Assembly (NCBI GenBank): GCA_017859745.1
Contig: JAFMML010000014.1
Coordinates: 1 to 53,577 of the forward strand
Direction: 5' to 3'
DNA: 53,577 bases
DNA from: Planctomycetota bacterium
GTDB taxonomy: Bacteria > Planctomycetota > Phycisphaerae > Phycisphaerales > SM1A02
The position numbers and the translations under genes are program-made. Positions 1 through 7,526 of this stretch are shown here, one piece after another. Below the pieces are notes generated by a model. That model had not been told where the DNA came from and searched no databases. It was given only the letters and a program-made list of their open reading frames with translations. Numbering within the stretch: the stretch's first letter is position 1; each line of letters starts with the position of its first letter.

Positions 1-134
1 CGACGGACCTCGAGGACCGGTCGGCGTCGTCGCACGAATGGTCGTCTTCGGAGCGCCGTACCGGCCTCGGACGTTGACCATCGGTGACGGTCGGTTCAGA
101 CTTCGCGCTTGAATCCTCAGGAGCACGATTGCCC

Positions 135-533
135 ATGGCCGACGGCACCAACCCCTTCATCCTGCTCGCCCGAATCACGGTCAAGCCCGGCCAACTCGAC
201 GCCCATCTCGATCTCGCGGCCACCGTCGATGCGGCCGTCGAGGCCAGCGAACCGGGCATGCTGTTCCATAACCTCGACCAGGACAGCGTCGATCCGCACA
301 AGCTGGTCTGGACCGAGGTCTACCGGCGAAGCGACGACTTCCTCTTCCACGCCGACAACCCTCCGGTGCTGGCCTACGTCGAGCAGCATGCGCAGTCGGC
401 TCTCGACTTCGCCATCGAGATCTACGGCAACGTGTCGCAGGCGGTGATCGACCTGATCGACGAACGCGGGATTCCGCTGCGTCACTTCCCCACCACCCCG
501 GTCGGATTCGTCCGCAGCGAACGCTTCGCCTGA
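135..533 (+). CDS. ABM-fold (antibiotic biosynthesis monooxygenase-like) protein
   Basis: The 132-residue product opens with FILLARITVKPGQLDAHLD, a pattern typical of small dimeric ferredoxin-like ABM proteins, and continues with LVWTEVYRRSDDFLFH and an Ala/Glu helix. These match the strand-helix-strand order of quinol monooxygenase-type enzymes. Such proteins oxidise small quinols or act as haem or antibiotic-handling enzymes; the substrate here cannot be read. The ATG at 135 was chosen because the conserved fold begins right after it and an AGGAG lies 11 nt upstream; a longer in-frame start exists at 84. The last 35 residues extend past the usual domain. It is convergent with dprA. Confidence 0.7.
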   Translation: MADGTNPFILLARITVKPGQLDAHLDLAATVDAAVEASEPGMLFHNLDQDSVDPHKLVWTEVYRRSDDFLFHADNPPVLAYVEQHAQSALDFAIEIYGNVSQAVIDLIDERGIPLRHFPTTPVGFVRSERFA

Positions 534-567
534 GTCGACAAGAGCCCACGCTTCGGCCGCGGTCGGT

Positions 568-1908
568 TCACCCGCGCGACAGTCGACCCTCGAGACGCAA
601 CCGCACCAGACGAGCGGCCACGACGTCCGCGCCGAGGCCGGTCTCAGAGACGATCGCGTCGATCGCCGCGGCCCGATCGCTCGGCTGCGCGGTCGCGATC
701 TCGACGATGCGCCGGTCGAGGGGGTCTTCACGGCGATCGAGGCCGTCCGTCGATCGCAGCCCCTTCCGCGAGGCGTGGTCCGCCTTTGCCCGCTCGATGG
801 CACCGACGAGAAGCGATCCGACGCCCGCCAACTGCTCGCCGATCTCCGCAAGGCTCGCCACCGGCGCCGCCCAGCCCTCGCGGATCGCCTTCAGGCAGCC
901 CGCCGACTGCGGCATGTCGATTCGACCGGGCACCGCCATCGCCTCGCGGCCGTGCTCCTCGACGGCGAGCCGGGCGGTGATCAGGGCCCCGCTGCGACGG
1001 GCCGCCTCGACGACGATGACGCCGAGGGCAAGTCCCGAGACGATCCGGTTGCGGCGAGGAAAATGTCCCGGTCGGGGCTCGGTGGCGATCGGCCACTCGC
1101 TCAGGATCGCCCCGCCGCCCGCAACGATCTCGTCGAACAGACGGTCGTGCTCCGGGGGATAGCGCCGCCCGAGCCCCGAGCCGAGCACGGCGATGGTTCT
1201 TCCGCCGACGCGAAGCGCCGCCCGATGCGCCGCAGCGTCGATGCCACGAGCTCCCCCGGAGACGATCGCGACGCCACTCGCGGCGAGTCCCTCGCCGAAT
1301 CGGGCTGCGGTCTCGAGGCCGTAGGCGCTCGCACGACGCGTGCCGACGATGGCCACCACGGGCACGTTCGGTGCGCCGCCTTGCCCAAGCGCGAACAGCG
1401 CGTTCTCCGAAGGCTCGCCCTTATCGGTCGACGCGGCGGTCTCATGGCCGGCCTGCATCCACAGCAACGGAGGCGGATCCGGAATCGAGGCCAAGAGCGG
1501 CGGATAGTCCTCGGCCCCAAGCGAGACCAGCACGCCGCCGAGGTCGGTGATCCGCCGCAGTTCGCCATCGACATTCGCCCGACGAGCGGCTTGCTGCCAG
1601 TCGCGGACCGTGTCCGGCGCACGGCGGAGGAGCGCGGCGAGTTCGCCAACGGGCGCTCTCAGCATCGCTTCGCAACCGCCCGCCGCCGCGGCAAGGCGGC
1701 GGCATCGCGTGGGCCCGACCCCCGGAACCAGCAGCCAGGCCAGGCGGGCCCGCAGCTCCGGCTCCGCCGCACCACCCAACTCGCGGAGTCGGTTCGACTC
1801 GGGGGTCGGACTCCGATCAATCGGGATCCGGCCGGTCGGGCTCCGGTCGGTCGGGCTCCGGCCGGTCGAGGCCTGTCCGATCGAGCCCGCCGCAGAAGGC
1901 TGCGTCAT
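568..1908 (-). CDS. dprA: DNA-processing protein DprA (Smf)
   Basis: DprA binds incoming single-stranded DNA and loads RecA during natural transformation. The 446-residue product has the Rossmann-like core: VAIVGTRRASAYG, VSGGARGIDAAAH, a GSGLGRRYPPEH segment, RNRIVSGLALGVIVVEA and AVPGRIDMPQSAGC. An N-terminal helix-hairpin-helix-like part (LLVPGVGPTRCRRL) precedes it and a C-terminal winged helix (VVAARLVRLRLEGRL) ends it. The first ~30 residues are a low-complexity stretch of five-residue RSPT-type units made by a 15-bp DNA repeat. The start at 1908 (MTQPSAAG) is the last Met before that repeat; the frame is open to 2286 but that part looks non-coding. A start after the repeat is also possible. 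Confidence 0.9.
   Translation of the reverse strand: MTQPSAAGSIGQASTGRSPTDRSPTGRIPIDRSPTPESNRLRELGGAAEPELRARLAWLLVPGVGPTRCRRLAAAAGGCEAMLRAPVGELAALLRRAPDTVRDWQQAARRANVDGELRRITDLGGVLVSLGAEDYPPLLASIPDPPPLLWMQAGHETAASTDKGEPSENALFALGQGGAPNVPVVAIVGTRRASAYGLETAARFGEGLAASGVAIVSGGARGIDAAAHRAALRVGGRTIAVLGSGLGRRYPPEHDRLFDEIVAGGGAILSEWPIATEPRPGHFPRRNRIVSGLALGVIVVEAARRSGALITARLAVEEHGREAMAVPGRIDMPQSAGCLKAIREGWAAPVASLAEIGEQLAGVGSLLVGAIERAKADHASRKGLRSTDGLDRREDPLDRRIVEIATAQPSDRAAAIDAIVSETGLGADVVAARLVRLRLEGRLSRG
1815..1889. repeat. Five degenerate 15-bp tandem units in the dprA 5' end
   Basis: Five consecutive 15-bp units with the core (g/c)ggtcgggctcc run through the N-terminal codons of dprA. They keep the frame and encode RSPT/DRSPT-like pentapeptides. 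The two middle units differ at one position, which suggests recent slippage. Confidence 0.8.
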
Positions 1909-2338
1909 GGTCCGGTTCCGGGAAGACGGCCACCCGCGAGGCCGGCATCGCTCGACCGTAGCCGGTCTCCGAGTCACCCCTGCATGACCGTGCCGAACCG
2001 CCGCCTCGCTGACGATGGCGTCGCCGACAATCGGTCGACACCTGCCTCGGCATTGGGGTGGGTTCCCCGGCCCCCTTCGGATCCGGACGGGATTACTCTC
2101 TGTTCGAAGGCGTTCGCGGATCGCCACGACGCCTTCGCTCTCTTCTCGGCATCTCTCTCCGGAACTCGGCCCAGACGTCTCGACGTGTGGGCCGAGATTC
2201 TTTCCGGGGTCCTCTCGCCTGCACTCCGAGCGCGACGCTGCCACCGCAGTGCCATCCGCGCCGCGGCGACGCGCCGAACCGGCCATTTCTGGAGCTGCGC
2301 CCCGCGGACGTCGCCTTCGACGACCCGGGACCGATCCG
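1909..2338. other. Intergenic region between fbaB and dprA
   Basis: These 430 bases separate two leftward genes. They hold one strong inverted repeat (2165-2196) and no convincing ORF; the dprA frame runs open upstream to 2286, but that part has no recognisable protein pattern. The dprA promoter probably lies here. Confidence 0.6.
2165..2196. terminator. Hairpin, probable fbaB terminator
   Basis: CTCGGCCCA pairs perfectly with TGGGCCGAG around a loop that itself contains ACGT/ACGT. A short T-rich run (attcttt) follows on the + strand. It lies downstream of the leftward aldolase gene, so it probably limits read-through into dprA, although the U-tract faces the opposite way. Confidence 0.45.
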
Positions 2339-3415
2339 TCAGGCGATCGTCACCTCGGGGCAGAGATAGACGTCCTGGATCGCGTTCAGCAGGGCGACGC
2401 CTTCGGCCATCGGCTTCTGGAAGGCCTTGCGCCCCGAGATGAGCCCCATGCCGCCGGCCCGCTTGTTGATCACCGCGGTGCGGACCGCGTCGGCGAGGTC
2501 GTTCTTGCCGCTCGCGCCGCCGGAGTTGATGAGACCGGCCCGGCCCGCGTAGCCGTTCAGGACCTGATAGCGGCAGAGGTCGATCGGATGGTCGCTCGCG
2601 AGATCGGTGTAGATCCGCCGGTCGAACTTGCCGTAGCTCGAGTCGCCCATGTTGAGGGCCTCGTAGCCTCCGTTCAGCTCGGGCAGCTTCTGCTTGACGA
2701 TGTCCGCCTCGATGGTCGCGCCGAGATGGTTGGCCTGACCGGTGAGATCGGCGCTCGTGTGGTAGTCCTTGCCGTCCCGCTTGAACGACGGACTGCGCAG
2801 GTAGCACCAGAGCACCGTCGCCATGCCGAGCTCGTGGGCGTGGGCGAAGGCGTGGGAGATCTCCACGATCTGCCGCGAACTCTCCTCGCTGCCGAAGTAG
2901 ATGGTCGCGCCGACCGCCGTGGCGCCGAGATTCCACGCCTCCTCGACGGTGCCGTACAGAACCTGGTCGAACCGGTTCGGGCAGGTGAGCAGCTCGTTGT
3001 GGTTGATCTTGCAGATGAACGGGATGCGGTGGGCGTACTTCCGTGACACCGAACCCAGCACCCCGAAGGTCGTCGCCACCGCGTTGCAGCCGCCCTCGAT
3101 CGCGAGCTTCACGATGTTCTCGCCGTCGAAGAAGATCGGATTGGGGGCGAAGCTCGCGCCGGCGGAATGCTCGATGCCCTGATCGACCGGCAGGATCGAG
3201 ACGTAGCCGGTTCCCGCGAGTCGGCCGTGGTTCAGGATCGCCCCGAGCGAACGGATCACCTGGGGATTGCGGTCCGAGGGCATCCAGACGCGATCGATGA
3301 AGTCGCCGCCGGGAAGCTGCAGCAAGGCGCTGTCGACCTTGGCCTTGTGGCCGAGAAGGTCGGCGGCGTCGCCGCCGAGGTGACGCTCGATGGATGAGAT
3401 GAGATCGCTGGCCAT
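2339..3415 (-). CDS. fbaB: Class I fructose-bisphosphate aldolase (FbaB/DhnA type)
   Basis: This enzyme cleaves fructose 1,6-bisphosphate to two triose phosphates through a lysine Schiff base, in glycolysis or gluconeogenesis. The 358-residue product is collinear with E. coli Fba[18 protein letters not shown]-like (64-80), [58 protein letters not shown] and [17 protein letters not shown]. The Schiff-base lysine is probably K241 in ADIVKQK. The start at 3415 (MASDLIS) fits the family length; a Met 19 codons upstream is in frame but adds no similarity. It is divergent from the exchanger gene. Confidence 0.95.
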   Translation of the reverse strand: MASDLISSIERHLGGDAADLLGHKAKVDSALLQLPGGDFIDRVWMPSDRNPQVIRSLGAILNHGRLAGTGYVSILPVDQGIEHSAGASFAPNPIFFDGENIVKLAIEGGCNAVATTFGVLGSVSRKYAHRIPFICKINHNELLTCPNRFDQVLYGTVEEAWNLGATAVGATIYFGSEESSRQIVEISHAFAHAHELGMATVLWCYLRSPSFKRDGKDYHTSADLTGQANHLGATIEADIVKQKLPELNGGYEALNMGDSSYGKFDRRIYTDLASDHPIDLCRYQVLNGYAGRAGLINSGGASGKNDLADAVRTAVINKRAGGMGLISGRKAFQKPMAEGVALLNAIQDVYLCPEVTIA

Positions 3416-3571
3416 GGGTCGAATCGCTCCGAGGGTCCCGTCGTGTGCATCGCCGTCGGGCCCGACGGCCATCCGGGCGGCGTGTCCAGTTCGTCGGGGG
3501 AGTATCGGCAGGTCGCCGCCGTCCGCCGCACCCTCGGTCGGCGCTCGACCGGTGAAGCACGCCCCCTCCCC

Positions 3572-3577
3572 TACGAT
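3572..3577 (+). promoter_or_regulatory. -10-like TACGAT just upstream of the exchanger start
   Basis: TACGAT ends 9 nt before the proposed TTG start at 3587. No Shine-Dalgarno sequence is present. The spacing would place transcription start at or next to the start codon. Confidence 0.4.
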
Positions 3578-3586
3578 GCGGCTCCC

Positions 3587-4561
3587 TTGTGGCTCCCGCT
3601 GCTGCTTCTGACCCTCTCGCTGGTGCTGCTGACCGTCGGTGCCGAGGTCCTGGTGCGCGGTTCGAGCGCCCTCGCGCTGCGGGCCGGGGTCTCGGCGTTC
3701 TTCGTCGGCATGACCGTGGTGGGGTTCGGAACAAGCACCCCGGAACTCGCCACCAGCGTCTTCGCGGCCCTCGACGGCGCTCCGGAGATCTCGATCGGCA
3801 ACGTGGTCGGCTCGAACATCGCCAACCTGCTGCTGGTTCTCGGGGCCGTCGCCCTGCTCCGACCCGTACCGGTCATGGCGAAGTCGCTGAACGCCGAGAT
3901 CCTGCTGCTGGCCGGAGTCACCGCCCTTCCCTGGCTGGCGTTGGCGACGGGGAGCGTCATTCCCCGCTGGATGGGCATGCTGTTCGTGATCGGGCTCGTC
4001 GCGTTCATCGGGTGGAGCTACCGCGCGAGCCGCGACGAACCCGCCGCGGTGCAGGCCGAGGCTCCGACGCTTCCCGAGGGTTGGCGAGGCGGGTGGACGG
4101 TGAACATCCTGCTGACGGTCGTCGGCATCGCGATCCTCGTGGGCAGCTCGCGCCTTCTCGTGGACTCCGCGGTCGAGCTGGCGGAGCTGTGGAGCGTTCC
4201 GCCGCTCGTGATCGGCCTGACCGTCGTCGCCTTCGGCACCTCGGCACCCGAGCTGGTCACGAGTCTCGTGGCGAGCTGGCGGGGGAAGGACGATCTCGGC
4301 CTTGGCAACCTGATCGGCTCGGGCATCTTCAACGTGCTGGGCATCCTCGGCCTCACCGCGATCGTGGTGCCGGTGCCCATCGAACCGCAGGTCTTCCGCT
4401 TCGACCTCGTGGTGGCGACGATGGCGCCCCTGCTGGTCCTGCCGTTGGCTCGCTCGGGCCGGGTGATCAGCCGCACCGAAGGCGGTCTTCTGTTCGGAGC
4501 CTTCGTGCTCTACACCGTGGCGCTCTACGCCGGCTGGCCGCAGAGCCTGCTCGGCGGCTGA
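3587..4561 (+). CDS. Na+/Ca2+ (cation/Ca2+) exchanger, CaCA/YrbG-like
   Basis: This inner-membrane antiporter exchanges calcium for sodium or protons. The 324-residue product has the two inverted alpha repeats that define the family: [17 protein letters not shown] with [19 protein letters not shown] in the first half, and [18 protein letters not shown] with [19 protein letters not shown] in the second. Each half has about five hydrophobic segments, joined by a charged cytoplasmic loop near residues 142-160. The TTG at 3587 was chosen because the first membrane segment begins directly after it and a -10-like hexamer sits 9 nt upstream. An ATG at 3443 would add 48 hydrophilic residues with no family match. 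Confidence 0.88.
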   Translation: MWLPLLLLTLSLVLLTVGAEVLVRGSSALALRAGVSAFFVGMTVVGFGTSTPELATSVFAALDGAPEISIGNVVGSNIANLLLVLGAVALLRPVPVMAKSLNAEILLLAGVTALPWLALATGSVIPRWMGMLFVIGLVAFIGWSYRASRDEPAAVQAEAPTLPEGWRGGWTVNILLTVVGIAILVGSSRLLVDSAVELAELWSVPPLVIGLTVVAFGTSAPELVTSLVASWRGKDDLGLGNLIGSGIFNVLGILGLTAIVVPVPIEPQVFRFDLVVATMAPLLVLPLARSGRVISRTEGGLLFGAFVLYTVALYAGWPQSLLGG

Positions 4562-4605
4562 ATCGAGTCGGCGTCGGGACGGTCGCCGGTCGAATCCCGC
4601 GCAGC

Positions 4606-4631
4606 GTCAGACCGGCGCGTCAGACCGGCGC
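4606..4631. repeat. 13-bp tandem duplication over the mnmA stop codon
   Basis: The unit gtcagaccggcgc occurs twice in tandem. The second copy contains the mnmA stop codon (minus strand, 4620-4622). An upstream cgccggtc (4584-4591) pairs with gaccggcg in the first copy, forming a possible hairpin between the convergent exchanger and mnmA genes. Confidence 0.75.
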
Positions 4632-5861
4632 GTCCAGCACCCGGTCGATCCAGGCGCCGCCGAGGACTCGTCCCTGCCGGTAGCAGACGACCGCCTGCCC
4701 CGGCGCAAGACGCTCCTCCTCCCGTGCGAACTCGACGTCCAGTCGAAGCCCGGTCTCGGTCTCGATCGTCCGCACCCGGGCGGCGGCGGCCTCGCCGTGC
4801 AGACGCCACTGCACCTCGCACTCGATCCAGTCCGCGGGCGGATCCCCGTCGAGCCAGTTGATCTCCGTCGCCTCGGCGCCTCGGCAACGCAAGGCGGCCT
4901 TCGGCCCGACGACGACTTCGTTGCGGGCCGCGTTCTTCGAGAGCACGTAGAGCGGCACCGTCGCGGCGACCCCGAGACCACGCCGCTGCCCCACGGTGAA
5001 GTGCTGGTGGCCTCGATGCTCGCCGATCGTGCGGCCGGCCTCGTCGACGAGTGCTCCCGGCCGAATCGATCCCGGCGCCCGCCGTTCGAGCAGGCCCGCG
5101 TAGTCCTGATCGGGCACGAAGCAGATCTCCTGCGAATCCGGCTTGTCGAACACCGGCAGGCCGAGGCGCGATGCCAGCTCGCGCACCGCCGGCTTCTCGA
5201 GATCGCCAAGCGGGAAGATCGTGCGGGCGAGGCGATCGGGACGGATCCCGAACAGCGCGTAGGTCTGGTCCTTTGCGAGATCGGCGCCGCGATGCAGTTC
5301 GGCGCCGGCTTCGCCCCGACGGACGACCGCGTAGTGCCCGCTGGCCACATGGGTCGCGCCGAGCGTCTCGGCATGCTCGTGCAGGCGACCGAACTTCAGC
5401 CAGTCGTTGCAACGCACGCAGGGGTTGGGCGTGCGTCCGGCCTGGTACTCGGCGACGAACTGGTCGATGATCCGCCCGAACTCCCGTCGAAAGTTCATCA
5501 CGTAGAGGGGAATGCCGAGCGTGGCCGCGACCACTCGGGCATCGGCGGCGTCGTTGACCGAGCAGCAGCCCTGCTTCCGCCGGCCTCCGGTCGCACACAT
5601 GCCGTCGTCGGGCACAAGGCCCTCGGCCTCCCCCGCCTCGCCGAGCCGCATGAAGCAGCCGATCACCTCGTGGCCCGCCTGCCGAAGCAGGGCGGCGGCC
5701 ACCGAACTGTCGACCCCACCGCTCATGGCCACCAGCACCCGGGTCGGCGGCACGCTTGCGGCAGCCAGCGTCTCCGCCGTCGCCGCCACGGGAGCGGGCT
5801 CACCCACGCCCCCCCTTGCGGGCTCTCTCGCGGCCCCATGACGTCGTGAGGATCCGGCCAT
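4620..5861 (-). CDS. mnmA: tRNA-specific 2-thiouridylase MnmA
   Basis: MnmA thiolates U34 of tRNA-Lys, tRNA-Glu and tRNA-Gln. The 413-residue product carries the PP-loop AMSGGVDSSVAAALL (about 45-59), the conserved NPCVRCNDWLKFG segment with the first catalytic cysteine, GHYAVVRR, KDQTYALFGI, the second cysteine in QEICFVPDQDY, and HFTVGQRRGLGV before the C-terminal beta-barrel. About 38 residues precede the PP-loop strand, more than usual. The ATG at 5861 is nevertheless supported by a TAGACT hexamer ending 6 nt upstream. The gene is divergent from the RNase HII-like gene, with 54 bp between the starts. Confidence 0.95.
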   Translation of the reverse strand: MAGSSRRHGAAREPARGGVGEPAPVAATAETLAAASVPPTRVLVAMSGGVDSSVAAALLRQAGHEVIGCFMRLGEAGEAEGLVPDDGMCATGGRRKQGCCSVNDAADARVVAATLGIPLYVMNFRREFGRIIDQFVAEYQAGRTPNPCVRCNDWLKFGRLHEHAETLGATHVASGHYAVVRRGEAGAELHRGADLAKDQTYALFGIRPDRLARTIFPLGDLEKPAVRELASRLGLPVFDKPDSQEICFVPDQDYAGLLERRAPGSIRPGALVDEAGRTIGEHRGHQHFTVGQRRGLGVAATVPLYVLSKNAARNEVVVGPKAALRCRGAEATEINWLDGDPPADWIECEVQWRLHGEAAAARVRTIETETGLRLDVEFAREEERLAPGQAVVCYRQGRVLGGAWIDRVLDAPV

Positions 5862-5867
5862 CGCCCG

Positions 5868-5873
5868 AGTCTA
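5868..5873 (-). promoter_or_regulatory. -10-like TAGACT for mnmA (leaderless)
   Basis: On the minus strand TAGACT is followed by six bases and then the mnmA ATG, so +1 would fall on or next to the A of the start codon. Confidence 0.5.
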
Positions 5874-5903
5874 CGGCGTGGGTCGCGCACCGGAACCCTC
5901 GGC

Positions 5904-5909
5904 TACCTT
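5904..5909 (+). promoter_or_regulatory. -10-like TACCTT for the RNase HII-like gene (leaderless)
   Basis: TACCTT is followed by six G residues and then the GTG start at 5916. Together with the mnmA element it forms a 54-bp back-to-back promoter. Confidence 0.45.
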
Positions 5910-5915
5910 GGGGGG

Positions 5916-6896
5916 GTGCTGATCTACGCGGGCATCGACGAAGCCGGCTACGGCCCCATGCTCGGGCCGCTCGCCGCGGCGGCGACGGTCTTCCGGATCT
6001 CGGACGCCGACCCCGAGGAGGGACCTCCCCAACTGTGGTCGCGCCTCGAGAAGGTCGTCGCCCGCTCGCCCGCGGATCGACGCAAGCGTCTCGCCATCGC
6101 GGACAGCAAGCGTCTGAAGGGTGCTCGCGACGGGCGTGCCCATCCCCTGCGACATCTCGAGCGGGGCGTCCTCTGCATGCTCGCCGCCGCCGACGATCGG
6201 GACATCGCCGAGTCGGACGGGGAGGCGTTCGAGCGACTCGGCATCGATCTCGCCCGACTCGAGACCCGCCCCTGGTACCGCGACCCGACGCCGCTTCCCC
6301 AGGGGGCGACCCGCGATCGCCTCGCGATCGACGCGGCACGCCTGAAGAGGGAACTGGACGCCGCCGGCATCGAGATCGTCGGGATGTTCGCCGAAGCGGT
6401 GGACGAGGAGGCCTTCAACCGCCTCTGCCGCAGTGCCGGCAAGGCCCACGTCAACTTCCACGCGGCCATGCGTCTCGTCGACCGGATCTGGACCGACCAC
6501 GGCACCGAGACGCCGCGGGTGATCGTCGATCGCCACGGGGGACGCAGCGACTACGTCGAGCCGCTGATGCGAAGCTTCCCCGACGCCGAACTCGAGGAGA
6601 TCGGCCGGACCGATCGGATCAGTCGGTATCGCCTTCGGCGGTCGGGCGGCGAGATCGTGCTGAGCTTCGAGGCCGAGAGCGAGGACCGGCACCTTCCGAC
6701 CGCTCTGGCCTCGATGACCGCGAAGCTGGTCCGGGAGTGGTCGATGGCCCGCTTCAACCGCCACTTCGCCACGATCGCCCCCGAGGTGAAGCCGACGGCC
6801 GGCTACGTCGCGGACGCCCGGCGGTGGCTCGAGGAGATCGCCCCTGAGTTCCAGCGACGCGGGGTCCGGCGGAGCGACCTCGTTCGGATCGCCTGA
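5916..6896 (+). CDS. RNase HII-like protein with a GYG motif
   Basis: The 326-residue product begins IYAGIDEAGYGPMLGPL, which aligns with the RNase HII signature GIDEAGRGPLAGP; D8 and E9 match the catalytic pair. It continues with IADSKRLKGARDG (compare DSKKLS of RNase HII), VIVDRHGGR with a further acidic residue, and ALASMTAKLVREWSMARFN (compare the AASIxAKVxRD helix). The usual GRG triad that reads the RNA-DNA junction is GYG, and the protein is about 100 residues longer than RNase HII. It therefore looks like a divergent paralogue with RNase H fold and unknown substrate. It starts with GTG. Confidence 0.75.
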   Translation: MLIYAGIDEAGYGPMLGPLAAAATVFRISDADPEEGPPQLWSRLEKVVARSPADRRKRLAIADSKRLKGARDGRAHPLRHLERGVLCMLAAADDRDIAESDGEAFERLGIDLARLETRPWYRDPTPLPQGATRDRLAIDAARLKRELDAAGIEIVGMFAEAVDEEAFNRLCRSAGKAHVNFHAAMRLVDRIWTDHGTETPRVIVDRHGGRSDYVEPLMRSFPDAELEEIGRTDRISRYRLRRSGGEIVLSFEAESEDRHLPTALASMTAKLVREWSMARFNRHFATIAPEVKPTAGYVADARRWLEEIAPEFQRRGVRRSDLVRIA

Positions 6897-6938
6897 AGTT
6901 CCCGCCCGCGCGAACCCGGAAATCCCTCCGGACGAACC

Positions 6939-6966
6939 TTGACTGCGCCACGAGGAGCGTTACCCT
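6939..6966 (+). promoter_or_regulatory. Sigma-70-type promoter TTGACT-16-TACCCT
   Basis: TTGACT (6939-6944) and TACCCT (6961-6966) are separated by 16 bp. This is the best two-part promoter found in the window. It points toward fusA. Confidence 0.5.
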
Positions 6967-6967
6967 C

Positions 6968-7132
6968 GTGGATTCTGCAATTTTTGGACCGGACCCCTTC
7001 GCCCCCTCCACCTCCAATGCCCCGCCTCCTGCGAACCCCGATGCCTCGAACGGCACCCGCCGCCCGCGCCGCCCGCGCCGGGAGCACGGCGGCCGCTTCG
7101 GCGATCGCGGCGGATCGGAGTCCTCAGGGTGA
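6968..7132 (+). CDS. Possible 54-residue Arg/Gly-rich small protein
   Basis: A GTG two bases after TACCCT opens a frame beginning VDSAIFGPDPFAPSTSN, followed by a Pro/Asn stretch, a TRRPRRPRREH basic run and GGRFGDRGGS. Codon use is GC3-rich like real genes, and the composition resembles disordered RG-rich tails of RNA-binding proteins. A +1 shift near 7128 would continue into DGGDRSGSPADADDDPD and end at 7235. The GTG lies slightly upstream of the predicted +1, so it may be non-coding leader instead. No family was recognised. Confidence 0.25.
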   Translation: MDSAIFGPDPFAPSTSNAPPPANPDASNGTRRPRRPRREHGGRFGDRGGSESSG

Positions 7133-7324
7133 TGGCGGTGATCGGAGTGGCAGCCCGGCGGATGCCGACGACGACCCCGACGTGACGGGTCGTCCGCGGG
7201 CATCGGCGGCGACCGGAGGACGCGTTCGGCGTTGACCGAACACGGCGAACGCCGGCGGAACGTGTCGGGACCTTCCCGGTCCCCGATCCCGAGACCGCCC
7301 TCACCGCCCGCCACCTGCCGCAAG

Positions 7325-7355
7325 TTCACGGCGCAACTTCACGGCGCAACTTCAC
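7325..7355. repeat. 13-bp tandem repeat upstream of fusA
   Basis: The unit ttcacggcgcaac occurs twice, followed by a partial third copy (ttcac). Confidence 0.8.
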
Positions 7356-7434
7356 AGATTGTTGACCGATTCCGGTCGAGACCGGCAGCCCAGTTGCCGA
7401 TCCCCACCTTCGACCGCTTCTCGGTCCTTGCCCC

Positions 7435-7476
7435 CAGCACTCCGATCCCAGCACTCCGATCCCAGCACTTGGATCC
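7435..7476. repeat. 14-bp tandem repeat upstream of fusA
   Basis: Three 14-bp units of cagcactccgatcc run in tandem, the third with two changes. Confidence 0.85.
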
Positions 7477-7526
7477 CGTACCGGGTCCGCATCAGGCGGG
7501 CCGTCCCCGAACCTCGAGACCGAACC

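Larger units (their letters stand above)
6897..7526 (+). other. Long fusA upstream region
   Basis: These 630 bases contain a -35/-10 promoter candidate (6939-6966), a possible 54-residue ORF (6968-7132), a second open frame to 7235, and two tandem-repeat blocks (7325-7355 and 7435-7476). If the promoter drives fusA, its leader is about 550 nt. No recognisable riboswitch or ribosomal-protein site is visible. Confidence 0.6.
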
